DNA of 64,000 nt from Brevibacillus brevis (GCF_001039275.2 NZ_CP030117.1:738001-802000), one strand, 5' to 3'. Shown: positions 48,086-58,368, counted from the first letter of the stretch. Notes: generated by a model not told the origin, from the letters alone. Numbers and translations are program-made.

Positions 48086-49300
48086 GTGGCACGCGTATTG
48101 TATGTTACGATTCCAGCAGATGGTCACGTGAATCCTACATTGGGATTAGTGAAGCAGCTAGTCGACAACGGAGAAGAAGTCGTCTATATGTGTTCAGAAG
48201 AATATCGGGATAGGCTTGCCCAGACTGGGGCGCTGTTCCGCGCTTATCAAATGGATGAACAAGTATCTCGTGATTTAGGTTTTAACCCAACAGAATTCAG
48301 ACACCCTCTTCATTTCAACGATTTTATGCTGCGAGGTATTATTGAACCCCACATTCCCGAGATTCTCAGGCAGATAGAAAACGAATCATTTGATTACCTG
48401 ATTTTTGACTCCTTGTTTGGGTGGGGAGGGGCGATTTTAGGGGAGAAGTTAGGAATCCCGACGATCTGCTCCGTAACCAATCTGGCCTTTGCTGAACCGC
48501 TCAGCCAAATTGTCGAAGTGTTTCATGCAAGTGATGTAGATGTGGATGCACTTTATGAACGAGTGACACAGACTGCACAGAGCATCGCTCGTGTATGCAA
48601 CGTAGCCGTCCCTGCCATTGAGGATATTACCCGTCAGTATGGGGACATGAAGATTGTCTTTACCAGCCGTGAGTTCCAGCCAGATGCTGACAAGCTGGAC
48701 GAGAGCTACATTTTTACAGGACCTTCGATTACTTCGCGTCCTGATGCTCCTTCGTTTCCGTTTGAAAAGCTTCGCTCTCCACACAATAAGATCGTATACA
48801 TTTCCATGGGCAGTATTCTGACCAAAGATGTGGAATTGTACAAAATGTGCTTTGCCGCCTTTCAAGATATTCCGGCTCAATTCGTACTGTCTTGCGGAAG
48901 AGACACGGAGCTGGAGTCGTTCGTAGACCATATTCCACCCAACTTCATCGTTGAACCATACGTTCCGCAACTGGAAGTGCTCCGGCAAGCCGATGCTTTT
49001 ATTACACATGCTGGCATGAACAGTACGAGTGAGGCTCTCTATTTTCATGTGCCACTCGTCATGATTCCACTAAGCTCTGATCAACCGATTGTAGCGAAGC
49101 GGGTGGAGGAGTTAGGGGCGGGGATTACGTTAGATAGAGGGCAGCTTACACCGACAGCTTTGAAGGATGCATTGATGCAAGTGTTGAACGAATCCACCTA
49201 CAAAGAGCGTGCGATACAGGTAGGGGACTCCTTGCGTAACGCTGGCGGATACAAGGAAGCTGCAAGACGTATCATGTCTTTGTATTCCGTGCCGAATTAA
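48086..49300 (+). CDS. MGT-family UDP-glycosyltransferase
   Basis: 404 residues of the macrolide-glycosyltransferase type (YjiC/YojK-like). The N-terminal VLYVTIPADGHVNPTLGLVK carries the catalytic-His loop. The C-terminal signature is FIVEPYVPQLEVLRQADAFI and THAGMNSTSEALYFHVPLVM with SSDQPIVAKRV. Such enzymes glycosylate macrolides, flavonoids or other small aglycones. A GTG start is 7 bases after GGAGGT. It is monocistronic with its own terminator. Confidence 0.88.
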   Translation: MARVLYVTIPADGHVNPTLGLVKQLVDNGEEVVYMCSEEYRDRLAQTGALFRAYQMDEQVSRDLGFNPTEFRHPLHFNDFMLRGIIEPHIPEILRQIENESFDYLIFDSLFGWGGAILGEKLGIPTICSVTNLAFAEPLSQIVEVFHASDVDVDALYERVTQTAQSIARVCNVAVPAIEDITRQYGDMKIVFTSREFQPDADKLDESYIFTGPSITSRPDAPSFPFEKLRSPHNKIVYISMGSILTKDVELYKMCFAAFQDIPAQFVLSCGRDTELESFVDHIPPNFIVEPYVPQLEVLRQADAFITHAGMNSTSEALYFHVPLVMIPLSSDQPIVAKRVEELGAGITLDRGQLTPTALKDALMQVLNESTYKERAIQVGDSLRNAGGYKEAARRIMSLYSVPN

Positions 49301-49305
49301 AAATG

Positions 49306-49350
49306 AAAAAGCTTCTTGCCTCATCATCATGAGCGGCAAGAAGCTTTTTT
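49306..49350 (+). terminator. Terminator after the MGT gene
   Basis: GCTTCTTGCC (49311-49320) pairs with GGCAAGAAGC (49335-49344), followed by six T. Confidence 0.9.
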
Positions 49351-49514
49351 GACTATAATTTCTTCCAAATGTTGAAGTTGAGCCATGCCTCTTGCCTGCT
49401 TTTAACTCGTCCTTGACTGTGATTTTTCGAGGAATTTATATGTGAGCAGGTGGTGTTATTTGGGTGACGTAGTGTCATAATAGAAGGATGATAGTCAGAA
49501 GGAGATAGATTTAA

Positions 49515-49949
49515 TTGAATAAAACGGAAATGAAAAACGAGCTTCCTCCAAACTTTGAGGAATTAAAGAAAGCGGCTAATCGAACATCGAATTGGAGAGA
49601 GCGCTTAGAGGCTGTTGAAGAACTGGGACAGTGGAAGCATGAGCAAACGATTCAATTATTGACGCGTATCGTGGAAAACGATACGGTCTACAAAGTGCAA
49701 GAAACGGCTTTTCATAAGCTCAAAGCATTTGGGGTAGGTGTTCGATTACCTGCTCAGAAAAAAGGCGACTTGATCAAAGGAGCAACGAAAGCCTTGGTAA
49801 GAATTAAGAAAAGCTTGCCAAAGGATCATACGTTCGAGGAATTCAAAGAGAAACTGCAAAAAATGAGAAGCGATATCTATGATACGTACGAGGGAGAAAA
49901 AGGTACTGATTTTGATCAGTGGCTTGAAAACACCTGGGCGTCGTTATAG
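49515..49949 (+). CDS. HEAT-repeat-like small protein
   Basis: 144 residues, all helical. Residues about 25-80 read as HEAT/PBS-lyase-like repeats (RERLEAVEELGQWKHEQTIQ, LLTRIVENDTVYKVQETAFH). A TTG start at 49515 is 9 bases after AAGGAGA. Such proteins mediate protein contacts. No partner is evident; the gene is single between two terminators. Confidence 0.65.
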   Translation: MNKTEMKNELPPNFEELKKAANRTSNWRERLEAVEELGQWKHEQTIQLLTRIVENDTVYKVQETAFHKLKAFGVGVRLPAQKKGDLIKGATKALVRIKKSLPKDHTFEEFKEKLQKMRSDIYDTYEGEKGTDFDQWLENTWASL

Positions 49950-49978
49950 AAAAAAGCAGTAGAGATGGAATGAGTGGC

Positions 49979-50009
49979 AAAGGAAGGGGATCACGCCCCT
50001 TCCTTTTTG
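49979..50009 (+). terminator. Terminator after the HEAT-like gene
   Basis: AAGGAAGGGG pairs with CCCCTTCCTT, followed by TTTGTTTC. Confidence 0.85.
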
Positions 50010-50086
50010 TTTCAATGAAATGTAAGAATTACCGATATAAGTAAAGTGGTGCAATGATTGCGAAAACTTTCACAGGGAGTAATGAC

Positions 50087-50587
50087 ATGACAGTTCCAAA
50101 TCATGTAACATTTGAATGCTGCACAGAGAAAATAGACATTCAAGATATCGAAGAAGTAGAAAGTGCACTGGGGATCCGATTTCCTAGGGATTTCGTAGAG
50201 TGTATGCTTGAGAATAATGAGGGAGCTCCTACTCCCTGCGGCTTTGATTACGGGGAAGTAGAAGGGAAAGTATTTAATACATTCTATAGCCTTAGTAGTA
50301 GGGTTGGGAAATACTATATTCTAACAGCATATGAGGATGTTAAGGAATGTCTACCTGACGAAGTATTTCCTATTGGATACGATGCTAGCGGTGGTCAAAT
50401 TTGCTTCGACTACATTAATGGAAAGAATGCAGAACCAATTGTTGTATTTGTAAATCACGAGTTTATTGTTACAATGGAAGATCTTTCTGAAGATGAACTA
50501 GAAGAAAAATCTCTAGAAGAATGGCAAAGAGAAGCCATCACCCCAGTTGCCTCCTCGTTTACAGATTTTTTATCGAAGTTGTATTAA
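50087..50587 (+). CDS. SMI1/KNR4 (SUKH) family protein
   Basis: 166 residues. IEEVESALGIRFPRDFVECM and LENNEGAPT form the SUKH N-terminal motif, and VFPIGYDASGGQICFDY is its conserved core. It is more like general SUKH-1 proteins than the island copies. AGGGAGT precedes ATG 50087; an ATG at 50054 is less supported. No toxin is adjacent, so it is an orphan immunity-type gene. Confidence 0.8.
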   Translation: MTVPNHVTFECCTEKIDIQDIEEVESALGIRFPRDFVECMLENNEGAPTPCGFDYGEVEGKVFNTFYSLSSRVGKYYILTAYEDVKECLPDEVFPIGYDASGGQICFDYINGKNAEPIVVFVNHEFIVTMEDLSEDELEEKSLEEWQREAITPVASSFTDFLSKLY

Positions 50588-50603
50588 TGAAAATACATTA
50601 ACT

Positions 50604-50648
50604 AAGGAAAAGCTTCGCGGACATAAATCAACCGCGAGGCTTTTCCTC
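50604..50648 (+). terminator. Terminator after the SUKH gene
   Basis: AGGAAAAGCTTCGCGG pairs with CCGCGAGGCTTTTCCT. Confidence 0.75.
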
Positions 50649-50715
50649 ATACTATTTACGCCGACTGTATTTGAGAGTTCTAAATAAATGTGGACTAATA
50701 ACACTTCATACATTA

Positions 50716-50766
50716 AGAAGAAGAAGCCCTACACCACTTTTTGAGAGTGCAGGACTTCTTCTTTTG
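50716..50766 (-). terminator. Terminator of the phytase-like gene
   Basis: AAGAAGCCCTACACCAC and GTGCAGGACTTCTT pair imperfectly; on the minus strand the stem is followed by CTTCTTAATG. Confidence 0.55.
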
Positions 50767-50770
50767 CTAC

Positions 50771-52093
50771 TTATTTCAAATCCTTACCGACTTTAATCAC
50801 ATACATCTGCGTCGGATTGCTGTTGATTTTAATCTTACCCTTCTCATCATAGCCATCTACGCCGAAATCATTGTCATTCACAATGGCAATCGTGTTATTA
50901 TCCACAATCGCTAGCCCTTCCAGTTTTTCATGCGGATAATTCAGCTTGGCTACATCCACCAGCAATTCCTTGGAAACCGGCACAATTCCTTTTTCTTTCA
51001 CTTGGGCAACACTGAGTTTTTCGAAGTCATGCTCACTTGTTGACGTACCGAGCAAATTGGTTGCTTTCGAAAAATCTGCTTTGTAAATACGCTTTAGCTG
51101 TGCGTCTGCACCGGCATTTTTGTCTCGTTCGTCAATCAGTAAAACATCCTGACTGAGTACGGCCAAGTCGCTGATGACGACGTCTTTCTGTTTCACTTTC
51201 ACGAAGTCTTTCGCGTTCTCTGCGATGTACATGTACTCGCCGACGACTTTTTTGGTGGCGAGATCCATCTTTAAAATGCGCAAATTACGGGAAGCTTCGC
51301 CTGTCTTTTTATCAGGGAGTGCCATTGGACTTTGGATCGAAGTATACAAGAACTTGCCGTCTGGCGAGATGGTGATACCTTCGAAACCACGGTTTGCAAT
51401 GCGTTTGGAATAGACGGCTGGCAGTGTATCAAAAATCTCCATCTTTGCACCTGCGGCAAGCAGGGCTTCTTTGGTGCCCTTTGGTACATAGCGTCCCAGG
51501 ATTGTGCCGTCACGCTTTACTTGAATGATGGATGGGCGGTATTCGTCGGATAACCAAAAGGTATCGTCGACCGGGTTGTAAGCGATGCCTTCCAAATCCA
51601 AACCGTCTGGATCGTAACTAATCTTTTTTGTTCCCGTCACATCGTAGGGAACTTCATCAGGGCCAGCGAGGTTCGGCAATCCACTAATATAGGTAGTTTT
51701 CGTAAAAGAGTTGATCTTGCCTTTTGGCAAACGCAGCTTGATGGTTTCCAAAACGTGAATGTTTCCATTCTCCACTTTGATTTTGTACAAGCGTGGTGTG
51801 TAGTTTTGGTCAGGGAACGTACGCAGCTCGTCCTTGCCATATTGCCCATTTGGTCCACGGTCAGCCAATGTATAAAAGATAGAAGGAGGATCGTTAGGAA
51901 GATGCACCAGACCAGAGAAGCCGCCTTCTTTAATACCTTCAGCGAGCGCAGAAGGATTTTTCCATTCATGAATTTCGGCTACAACGGGTGCTCCTGTTAC
52001 ATTTTGAGTTGCACCTGCTCCTTGTGTTCCGATCAAGGATAGAGCCGCAATTGTTGCGATCAGCAAGCTTTTCTTTTGAAAGTGAAACTTCAT
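50771..52093 (-). CDS. Secreted phytase-like esterase domain protein
   Basis: 440 residues. A Sec signal peptide (LLIATIAALSLIGTQGAGA) is followed by one Phytase-like domain with a beta-propeller pattern. Visible are FYTLADRGPNGQYG, DGLDLEGIAYNPVDDTFWLS, RGFEGITISPDGKFLYTSIQ and EKLEGLAIVDNNTIAIVNDN. The family is annotated as esterase-like activity of phytase; some members act on phosphate esters. GGAGGGATATC precedes the ATG. Possible phosphate scavenging is inferred. Confidence 0.82.
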   Translation of the reverse strand: MKFHFQKKSLLIATIAALSLIGTQGAGATQNVTGAPVVAEIHEWKNPSALAEGIKEGGFSGLVHLPNDPPSIFYTLADRGPNGQYGKDELRTFPDQNYTPRLYKIKVENGNIHVLETIKLRLPKGKINSFTKTTYISGLPNLAGPDEVPYDVTGTKKISYDPDGLDLEGIAYNPVDDTFWLSDEYRPSIIQVKRDGTILGRYVPKGTKEALLAAGAKMEIFDTLPAVYSKRIANRGFEGITISPDGKFLYTSIQSPMALPDKKTGEASRNLRILKMDLATKKVVGEYMYIAENAKDFVKVKQKDVVISDLAVLSQDVLLIDERDKNAGADAQLKRIYKADFSKATNLLGTSTSEHDFEKLSVAQVKEKGIVPVSKELLVDVAKLNYPHEKLEGLAIVDNNTIAIVNDNDFGVDGYDEKGKIKINSNPTQMYVIKVGKDLK

Positions 52094-52236
52094 GATATCC
52101 CTCCGAATAAAAAAACGACGTAATGAACCGCTTTTGTTAGACTACCCGATCAGTATTGGGGAAATGTGAAGCTAAAATGATGGTTTTGTAAAAACTACCA
52201 ACAAACTAATGAATTCTGAATAATCATAAAACAAAA

Positions 52237-52264
52237 TTGACATACTCTCTTTTGATCTTATAAA
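52237..52264 (+). promoter_or_regulatory. Sigma-A promoter of trpB
   Basis: TTGACA (52237-52242) and TATAAA (52259-52264) are spaced by 16 bases, about 45 bp upstream of the start. No attenuator or T-box is visible. Confidence 0.65.
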
Positions 52265-52310
52265 ATGCAAGGAAGGATTGAGGACTAGCTATAGCTGAGG
52301 AGAGATGAGC

Positions 52311-53477
52311 ATGTCGTTGACAGAACAGACAAAAAAGGGATATTTCGGGGAGTTCGGAGGAAGCTTTGTGCCTCCGCAATTACAGGAAGTATTAGATTAT
52401 TTAGCTGAACAATTTGAAAGGTATAAAGATGATGAGGAATTTATCGAAGAGTATAAGTATTATCTGAAAGAATATATTGGTCGGGAAAATCCGTTGACGT
52501 TTGCTCGTCATTTAACCGCAAAGCTCGGCGGTGCCAAAATTTATTTAAAGCGAGAAGATTTAAACCATACGGGTGCTCACAAGATCAATAATGTCATCGG
52601 GCAAATCCTTCTGGCAAAGCGAATGGGTGCACAGCGTATTATTGCCGAGACGGGTGCAGGACAGCATGGAGTTGCTACCGCGACGGTTTGCGCGATGTTT
52701 GGCATGGAATGTGTGATCTATATGGGCGCGGAGGATACGAAAAGACAAGCATTAAATGTATTTCGCATGGAGCTTTTAGGGGCAAAAGTGGTAGCGGTGT
52801 CCAAAGGGCAAGGCAGACTGAAGGATGCGGTTGATGAAGCGCTGAATGATTTGGTTCAAAACTACCAGAACACGTTCTATTTATTGGGATCTGCGGTTGG
52901 CCCGCACCCGTTTCCTACGATGGTAAAGTATTTCCAAGCGATTATCAGTGAAGAATCCAAACGACAGATCTTAGAAAAAGAAGGTCGTTTGCCGGATGCG
53001 GTTATCGCTGCTGTTGGCGGTGGCAGTAACGCGATTGGAGCTTTTGCCCATTATATAGAGGAACCATCCGTACGACTGATTGGTGTTGAGCCTGATCAGG
53101 CACCTACGCTGACTAAAGGGGTTCCAGCCGTCATTCATGGTTTTAAATGCCTGGTGTTGCTGGATGAGAATGGGGAACCTCAAAAAACGTATTCGATTGC
53201 TGCCGGATTGGACTATCCTGGTATTGGCCCAGAACACAGCCAGCTAAAAGTAAGTGGACGAGCGGAATACTACACGGTGACGAATGAAGAAGTATTGGCG
53301 GCTTTTCAAGAACTATCGAGAACGGAAGGGATCATTCCCGCCTTGGAAAGTGCTCATGCTATTGCGTATGCCTTGCAGTTGGCCCCCACACTTTCCCCGG
53401 AGCAAATCCTGATTGTTAACCTTTCAGGACGAGGTGACAAAGACGTAGAGCAAGTATTCCATCTGTTAAACAAATAA
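52311..53477 (+). CDS. trpB: Tryptophan synthase beta chain, stand-alone copy
   Basis: 388 residues, PLP-dependent, joining indole and serine to tryptophan. The PLP lysine is in [14 protein letters not shown] (about K91), the catalytic Glu in [13 protein letters not shown], and the phosphate-binding loop is GGGSNAIG. All features of a normal TrpB1 are intact. No trpA or other trp gene is beside it, so it may be a second copy for indole salvage. ATG 52311 is 8 bases from GAGGAG; ATG 52305 is too close. Confidence 0.93.
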   Translation: MSLTEQTKKGYFGEFGGSFVPPQLQEVLDYLAEQFERYKDDEEFIEEYKYYLKEYIGRENPLTFARHLTAKLGGAKIYLKREDLNHTGAHKINNVIGQILLAKRMGAQRIIAETGAGQHGVATATVCAMFGMECVIYMGAEDTKRQALNVFRMELLGAKVVAVSKGQGRLKDAVDEALNDLVQNYQNTFYLLGSAVGPHPFPTMVKYFQAIISEESKRQILEKEGRLPDAVIAAVGGGSNAIGAFAHYIEEPSVRLIGVEPDQAPTLTKGVPAVIHGFKCLVLLDENGEPQKTYSIAAGLDYPGIGPEHSQLKVSGRAEYYTVTNEEVLAAFQELSRTEGIIPALESAHAIAYALQLAPTLSPEQILIVNLSGRGDKDVEQVFHLLNK

Positions 53478-53484
53478 AGTGGTA

Positions 53485-53535
53485 TAGAGGCTATCGCGAA
53501 AGTAGATTTTCTGCTGGAGGATAGTCTCTTTTTTA
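53485..53535 (+). terminator. Terminator after trpB
   Basis: GAGGCTATC (53487-53495) pairs with GATAGTCTC (53520-53528), followed by TTTTTTAT. Confidence 0.7.
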
Positions 53536-53666
53536 TCCTTTAGTTGTGTTGTTCATAATGGTTATATATTTTTTAGTGAAACTTTAGTATTATTTTTTGA
53601 AGGGTTCCAAATAATAGTGATTTACATGTACTTTTTACAAGTTCAAGTATGAGATTGGAGATCATA

Positions 53667-54608
53667 ATGATGAAGAAAAACATTTACTTTAATCATGATG
53701 GCGGCGTTGATGATTTAATTTCTTTATTCTTGCTGCTCCAAATGGACAATGTGAATCTGACGGGGGTATCTGTCATTCCAGCGGATTGCTACTTGGAACC
53801 AGCGATGTTTGCAAGCCGGAAAATCATTGATCGTTTTGGGAAAGGCGGTTTGGATGTAGCAGAGTCCAATTCCCGCGGGAAAAATCCCTTTCCAAAGGAC
53901 TGGCGCATGCATGCATTTTATGTAGACGCACTGCCCTTGCTCAATGAATCAGGAGAAGTGATTACGCCAGTAGCAGACAAGCCTGCGCATCTTCACATTA
54001 TTGAAACGCTGCGTGCAACGGAAGGGAAAACGACCTTACTGTTTACTGGTCCTTTGACTGACCTTGCGCGTGCATTGGATATCGATCCAACTATCGAAGA
54101 AAAAGTAGAGCGCCTGGTGTGGATGGGCGGAACATTCCGTGAAGAAGGAAACGTGCATGAGCCTGAGCACGATGGAACCGCAGAGTGGAACGTATTCTGG
54201 GACCCGGAAGCGGCTGCTCGCGTATGGGAAAGCGGAATGAAGATTGATTTGGTCGCACTGGAGAGCACGAATCAGGTCCCACTGACACTGGATGTTCGTG
54301 AGCGCTGGGCAAAAGAGCGCAAGCATATCGGTGTGGACTTCTTGGGTCAATGCTACGCAATGGTGCCGCCGCTCGTACACTTCTCGACCAACTCGACTTA
54401 CTACCTGTGGGATGTATTAACCACAGCATTTGTTGGCAATAGTGATCTTGTAAAGGTGCAAACGGTTAACAGCATCGTGATTACAGAAGGGGCAAGCCAA
54501 GGCCGAACCGTTGAAACGGCTGACGGACGCCCTGTACATGTGGTTTATGACGTAGATCGTGATGCATTCTTTGATTACATGACAGAATTAGCGAAAAAAG
54601 CGATCTAG
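53667..54608 (+). CDS. Nucleoside hydrolase (inosine-uridine type)
   Basis: 313 residues. The calcium-binding signature at the N-terminus is NHDGGVDDLISLFLLL, and TLLFTGPLTDLARALDIDP and the distal AEWNVFWDPEAAARVWESG are conserved. It splits ribonucleosides into base and ribose. ATG 53667 or 53670 follows GGAG; an ATG at 53649 precedes that site. It is followed 57 bp later by a nucleoside transporter gene, which supports a nucleoside salvage operon. Confidence 0.88.
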   Translation: MMKKNIYFNHDGGVDDLISLFLLLQMDNVNLTGVSVIPADCYLEPAMFASRKIIDRFGKGGLDVAESNSRGKNPFPKDWRMHAFYVDALPLLNESGEVITPVADKPAHLHIIETLRATEGKTTLLFTGPLTDLARALDIDPTIEEKVERLVWMGGTFREEGNVHEPEHDGTAEWNVFWDPEAAARVWESGMKIDLVALESTNQVPLTLDVRERWAKERKHIGVDFLGQCYAMVPPLVHFSTNSTYYLWDVLTTAFVGNSDLVKVQTVNSIVITEGASQGRTVETADGRPVHVVYDVDRDAFFDYMTELAKKAI

Positions 54609-54665
54609 AACAAAGCAAGTCATCTTAGATATCGACACAGCTGGCGATACAGAAAGGATACGTTC

Positions 54666-55880
54666 ATGCAATACATTTGGGGAGTTCTCGGCATCCTGGG
54701 CATTTTTTTAATAGCCATTGCGTTTTCGAAAAATCGGAGAGCAATTCATCCGAGAACGGTCATTGGTGCGTTTGCGATTCAGTTTATTTTTGCTTTGGTC
54801 GTACTGAAATGGGATTTTGGGAAAAAGTTTTTGGAGTACTTGGCGTCGATCGTACAAAGCATCATTGATTCGACGAATGCCGGAATCCAGTTCTTGTTTG
54901 GCGGGATACTCGGTGCACAGAATGCAGGCTTTACGTTTGCCCTGCAAGTATTGCCGATCATTATCTTCTTCTCATCCTTGATTTCGGTCCTGTATTATCT
55001 CGGAATCATGCAGTGGGCGACGAAAATTATCGGTGGATTTTTGTCTCGGGTGCTCAAAACGAGTGAAACTGAATCCATGTCGGCCTCTGCAAATATTTTC
55101 TTGGGTCCGATTGAAGCCCCACTTGTCGTAAAGCCTTATATTGAGAAAATGACCAAGTCCGAGCTGTTTGCTGTAATGACAGGTGGACTGGCGTGCGTTT
55201 CGGGTTCGGTGATCGGTGGGTATGCGATGCTCGGGGTTCCGATTGAGTATTTGCTGGCCGCCGCATTCATGGGAGCGCCGGGTGGTTTGTTGCTTGCGAA
55301 AATCATAATGCCCGAAACAGAACAGACACACAGAGTGAAACATGTGGAAGTCATGAAAGATACAGAGTCCAGAAACGTCATTGACGCGGCTGCCCGCGGA
55401 GCTTCAGACGGGCTAAAAGTAGCTGCTGGTGTCGGTGCACTGTTGCTCGCGTTTATTTCGTTGATTTTCTTGCTGAACTCGATTATTGGCTGGCTTGGCG
55501 GGTTAGTGGGAATAGAAGCGTTGACGCTTGAGCACATTTTAGGCTACTTGTTCGCGCCGATTGCCTTTATGATCGGGGTTCCATGGGAGGAAGCGCTAAA
55601 AGCCGGTTCTTTCATCGGGCAAAAGATTGTCCTCAACGAATTTGTCGCGTACACGGCTTTTGCTCCTGAGATTGCGAATTTGTCGCAAAAAAGCGTTGTG
55701 ATCATCAGCTTCGCCCTTTGCGGCTTTGCCAATCTGGCTGCGCTGGCTATGGTCATTGGCGGCTTGGGCGGCTTTGCTCCGTCAAGAAGATCAGACCTTG
55801 CGGAGATGGGCTTGCGTGCAGTAGTTGCAGCAACCTTGGCGAATCTGTTGAGCGCAACGATTGCGGGGATGCTCATTTAG
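54666..55880 (+). CDS. nupC: NupC-type concentrative nucleoside transporter
   Basis: 404 residues with the usual three-part CNT layout: an N-terminal bundle, a nucleoside-binding core ([34 protein letters not shown]) and a C-terminal gate ([31 protein letters not shown]). It imports nucleosides with H+ or Na+. AAAGGAT lies before the ATG. It is co-oriented with the nucleoside hydrolase and likely transcribed with it. Confidence 0.92.
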   Translation: MQYIWGVLGILGIFLIAIAFSKNRRAIHPRTVIGAFAIQFIFALVVLKWDFGKKFLEYLASIVQSIIDSTNAGIQFLFGGILGAQNAGFTFALQVLPIIIFFSSLISVLYYLGIMQWATKIIGGFLSRVLKTSETESMSASANIFLGPIEAPLVVKPYIEKMTKSELFAVMTGGLACVSGSVIGGYAMLGVPIEYLLAAAFMGAPGGLLLAKIIMPETEQTHRVKHVEVMKDTESRNVIDAAARGASDGLKVAAGVGALLLAFISLIFLLNSIIGWLGGLVGIEALTLEHILGYLFAPIAFMIGVPWEEALKAGSFIGQKIVLNEFVAYTAFAPEIANLSQKSVVIISFALCGFANLAALAMVIGGLGGFAPSRRSDLAEMGLRAVVAATLANLLSATIAGMLI

Positions 55881-56021
55881 ATGATTGGATAGAAATAAGT
55901 ACGAGGGCTGGAGTGATCCATGCCCTCGTTTTTTTGGTACTACGCGAAGTTGGTACTACTCGCTTTTTGTGTTCCCCGCTACAATCTTGTTAGTAAAAAC
56001 ATGCCATGATTTGGTGGGGAT

Positions 56022-56687
56022 ATGATGAAGCATGTTCTGTTATTTCTAGGGCCAACAATTATGATCTTTTTGGGTTTACAAGTCATGAGTAGCGTGCCAA
56101 TAACGTTTTTGCTTTTTTACGGGTGGCTGTTTGCGGTTCCGTTTGTGGACATGATCGTTTTGAAAAGAAATACATGGCGGGATACATTCAGGCAAATGGG
56201 ATTGGTAATTAACCGCCCCAATATGTATCACGGCATTTTGACCGGATTTCTTTTCTTTCTCACCATGATTCTTGCGGGATATTTCTTTCACAGCTTTTTG
56301 TTTGATAAGGAGGATCTGCAAAATTTATTGGTACAATGGGATTTCTCAGGCAATCTTGTCGTTTGGCTTATCCTTGTTTTGCTGGTGATCAACCCGTTTC
56401 TTGAGGAAATCTACTGGAGAGGATATTTATTTAAAAAGCTGGAAGGAAAACAGACAAAGCGAACCATGATTTTGCTGACGTCATTGTTTTACAGCCTGTA
56501 CCATTTCCTCTCCATCATTCCTTTGTTTAGCTGGCCGTATAATATCGCGATGATTTTGCCAGTATTTTTGGCGGGAATAATTTGGGGATATATGCGAAAC
56601 AAGAGCACATCACTGATGGGTTCGATTGTTAGTCATATTCTTGCAGATTCAGGGATTATGGCTGTCTATCTACTATTCTTGAAATGA
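56022..56687 (+). CDS. CPBP family intramembrane glutamic endopeptidase
   Basis: 221 residues with six to seven transmembrane helices. The active-site motifs of the CAAX/CPBP family are present: EEIYWRGYLF (EExxxR), FYSLYHFLSI with the conserved His, and SHILADSG. In Gram-positive bacteria such proteins are linked to bacteriocin immunity, but this one has no bacteriocin gene nearby. A GGTGGGGAT site precedes the ATG pair at 56022 and 56025. Confidence 0.82.
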   Translation: MMKHVLLFLGPTIMIFLGLQVMSSVPITFLLFYGWLFAVPFVDMIVLKRNTWRDTFRQMGLVINRPNMYHGILTGFLFFLTMILAGYFFHSFLFDKEDLQNLLVQWDFSGNLVVWLILVLLVINPFLEEIYWRGYLFKKLEGKQTKRTMILLTSLFYSLYHFLSIIPLFSWPYNIAMILPVFLAGIIWGYMRNKSTSLMGSIVSHILADSGIMAVYLLFLK

Positions 56688-56770
56688 ATGATGATCGTGG
56701 ATAAGGAGGAAAAAGAGCTGTGTTGGAAAAAATAAGAAGTTAGGTAATCTCAAAAGATGGAGCTGAAATC

Positions 56771-57349
56771 ATGAACGTTGACGTACTTTTTAACCAGTTT
56801 CCCATTTTACAATCAGATCGTTTCACCTTGAAGAAAATCGAAGAGCAGCATGTGGACGAAGTATTTGAAATCTACAGCAATGAACATGTATTTGCATACT
56901 GCGGCATTATCCCCAAGCATAATAAAGCGACAGTGAAAAGCATGATCGGGCATTTTGAGAGAGACTATCTGAAAAAATCCAGGATCAAATGGGGGATATT
57001 CGCCAAAGATACCCCGGATCATTTGCTTGGCATTATCGAAGCTTTTGACTTTCAGCAAAGGGTAAACATGGTGACGATTGGCTACTTCTTGTCCGAAGCG
57101 CATTGGGGAAAAGGGATTGCGTCGGAAGCGGTAAGCATATTGCTCCACTTTTTGTTCATGGATGTCAAGGTCAACCGAATACAGGCGGAAGTGATGCCTC
57201 CGAATGAGAACTCCAAGAAAGTATTGATGAAGAATGGCTTCATGAAGGAAGGAACACTCAGACAAGCAACGCTTTGGTCGGGAAAAGGAATCGTGGATCT
57301 AGAGATATACGGAATGCTAAAAGAGGACTATGAAAAAGAAAGGGGATGA
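56771..57349 (+). CDS. GNAT family N-acetyltransferase, RimJ/RimL-like
   Basis: 192 residues. The acetyl-CoA binding motif is in EAHWGKGIASEAVSILLHF and the family end VMPPNENSKKVLMKNGFMKE is present. This subgroup acetylates ribosomal protein N-termini or small amines; the substrate is unknown. The start ATG has only a weak upstream purine stretch. Single gene. Confidence 0.85.
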   Translation: MNVDVLFNQFPILQSDRFTLKKIEEQHVDEVFEIYSNEHVFAYCGIIPKHNKATVKSMIGHFERDYLKKSRIKWGIFAKDTPDHLLGIIEAFDFQQRVNMVTIGYFLSEAHWGKGIASEAVSILLHFLFMDVKVNRIQAEVMPPNENSKKVLMKNGFMKEGTLRQATLWSGKGIVDLEIYGMLKEDYEKERG

Positions 57350-57484
57350 GTCGCAGCGCCTAGTGAATAGGGATTATTAGACAGAAACCGCATATTGCCC
57401 TAATCTGAGCACTCCTATGTTACTATGTTTGTAGCAACAAACGACTGCCACAAATTCATAGGCATCTGGAATGGGGAAAACATC

Positions 57485-58360
57485 TTGAAAACATTTAAGA
57501 AAGTCTATATAGAAATCACCAGCGTGTGCAATCTGGCCTGTACCTTTTGTCCGCCAACAGAGCGCAGTAAAAGTTTTATTAAAGTAGAAGACTTTGCGAA
57601 AAGGCTGGATGAGATCAAGCCACACACGGATTATATTTACCTGCATGTCAAAGGGGAACCGCTTCTTCATCCCAAAATTGATGAGCTGCTCGATATCAGT
57701 CATGAGAAAGGCTTCAAGGTCAATATCACCACAAATGGAACGCTGATCGCGAAAAATCGGCATAAATTGCTGGGCAAGCCTGCGCTCCGACAAATGAACT
57801 TCTCGCTTCACAGCTTTGATGGACATATCGGCTCAACCAACCGCGAAGGTTATTTGCGGGAAATTCTTTCATTTGTTCGAGAAGCTCAGGAGCATCAAGT
57901 GATTTTTTCTTTCCGTCTGTGGAATTTGACACAGGATAACGCCACGAACATTCAAAAGAGTAGAAACCGCCAGACGCTCGAAGTGATTGAGAAAGAATTT
58001 GGGCTGGACTATCGAATTGAAGAAAAAGTAATGCCGGGCAGCGGGGTAAAAATCGATGACCGCGTGTATTTGAACCAAGATTACGAATTCCAGTGGCCGA
58101 GTCTGACAGCGCCTGAGGATGATGGAAAAGGCTTTTGCCATGGCCTACGGTCGCAGGCGGCGATTCTCGAAAATGGAACAGTTGTGCCGTGCTGTCTCGA
58201 TGGGGAAGGGGTTATTAATCTAGGGAATATCAATCAGACCTCTTTCACTGATATTGTGGATGGCGAGCGGGCCAATAACCTGATAGATGGATTTTCTCGC
58301 AGGGAAGCTGTCGAGGAATTATGCAGAAGATGCGGGTACCGCCAGAGGTTTGGGGCGTAG
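57485..58360 (+). CDS. Radical SAM/SPASM domain protein
   Basis: 291 residues. The radical SAM cluster motif CNLACTFC (about C15, C19, C22) sits in KVYIEITSVCNLACTFCPP. The C-terminal SPASM-like part has CHGLRSQAAILENGTVVPCC and ELCRRCGY, enough cysteines for one auxiliary cluster. A TTG at 57485 follows GGGGAAAA; an ATG at 57425 would add 20 unconserved residues. No precursor peptide gene is recognised beside it, so a RiPP role is unproven. Confidence 0.85.
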   Translation: MKTFKKVYIEITSVCNLACTFCPPTERSKSFIKVEDFAKRLDEIKPHTDYIYLHVKGEPLLHPKIDELLDISHEKGFKVNITTNGTLIAKNRHKLLGKPALRQMNFSLHSFDGHIGSTNREGYLREILSFVREAQEHQVIFSFRLWNLTQDNATNIQKSRNRQTLEVIEKEFGLDYRIEEKVMPGSGVKIDDRVYLNQDYEFQWPSLTAPEDDGKGFCHGLRSQAAILENGTVVPCCLDGEGVINLGNINQTSFTDIVDGERANNLIDGFSRREAVEELCRRCGYRQRFGA

Positions 58361-58368
58361 CAAAAGCA

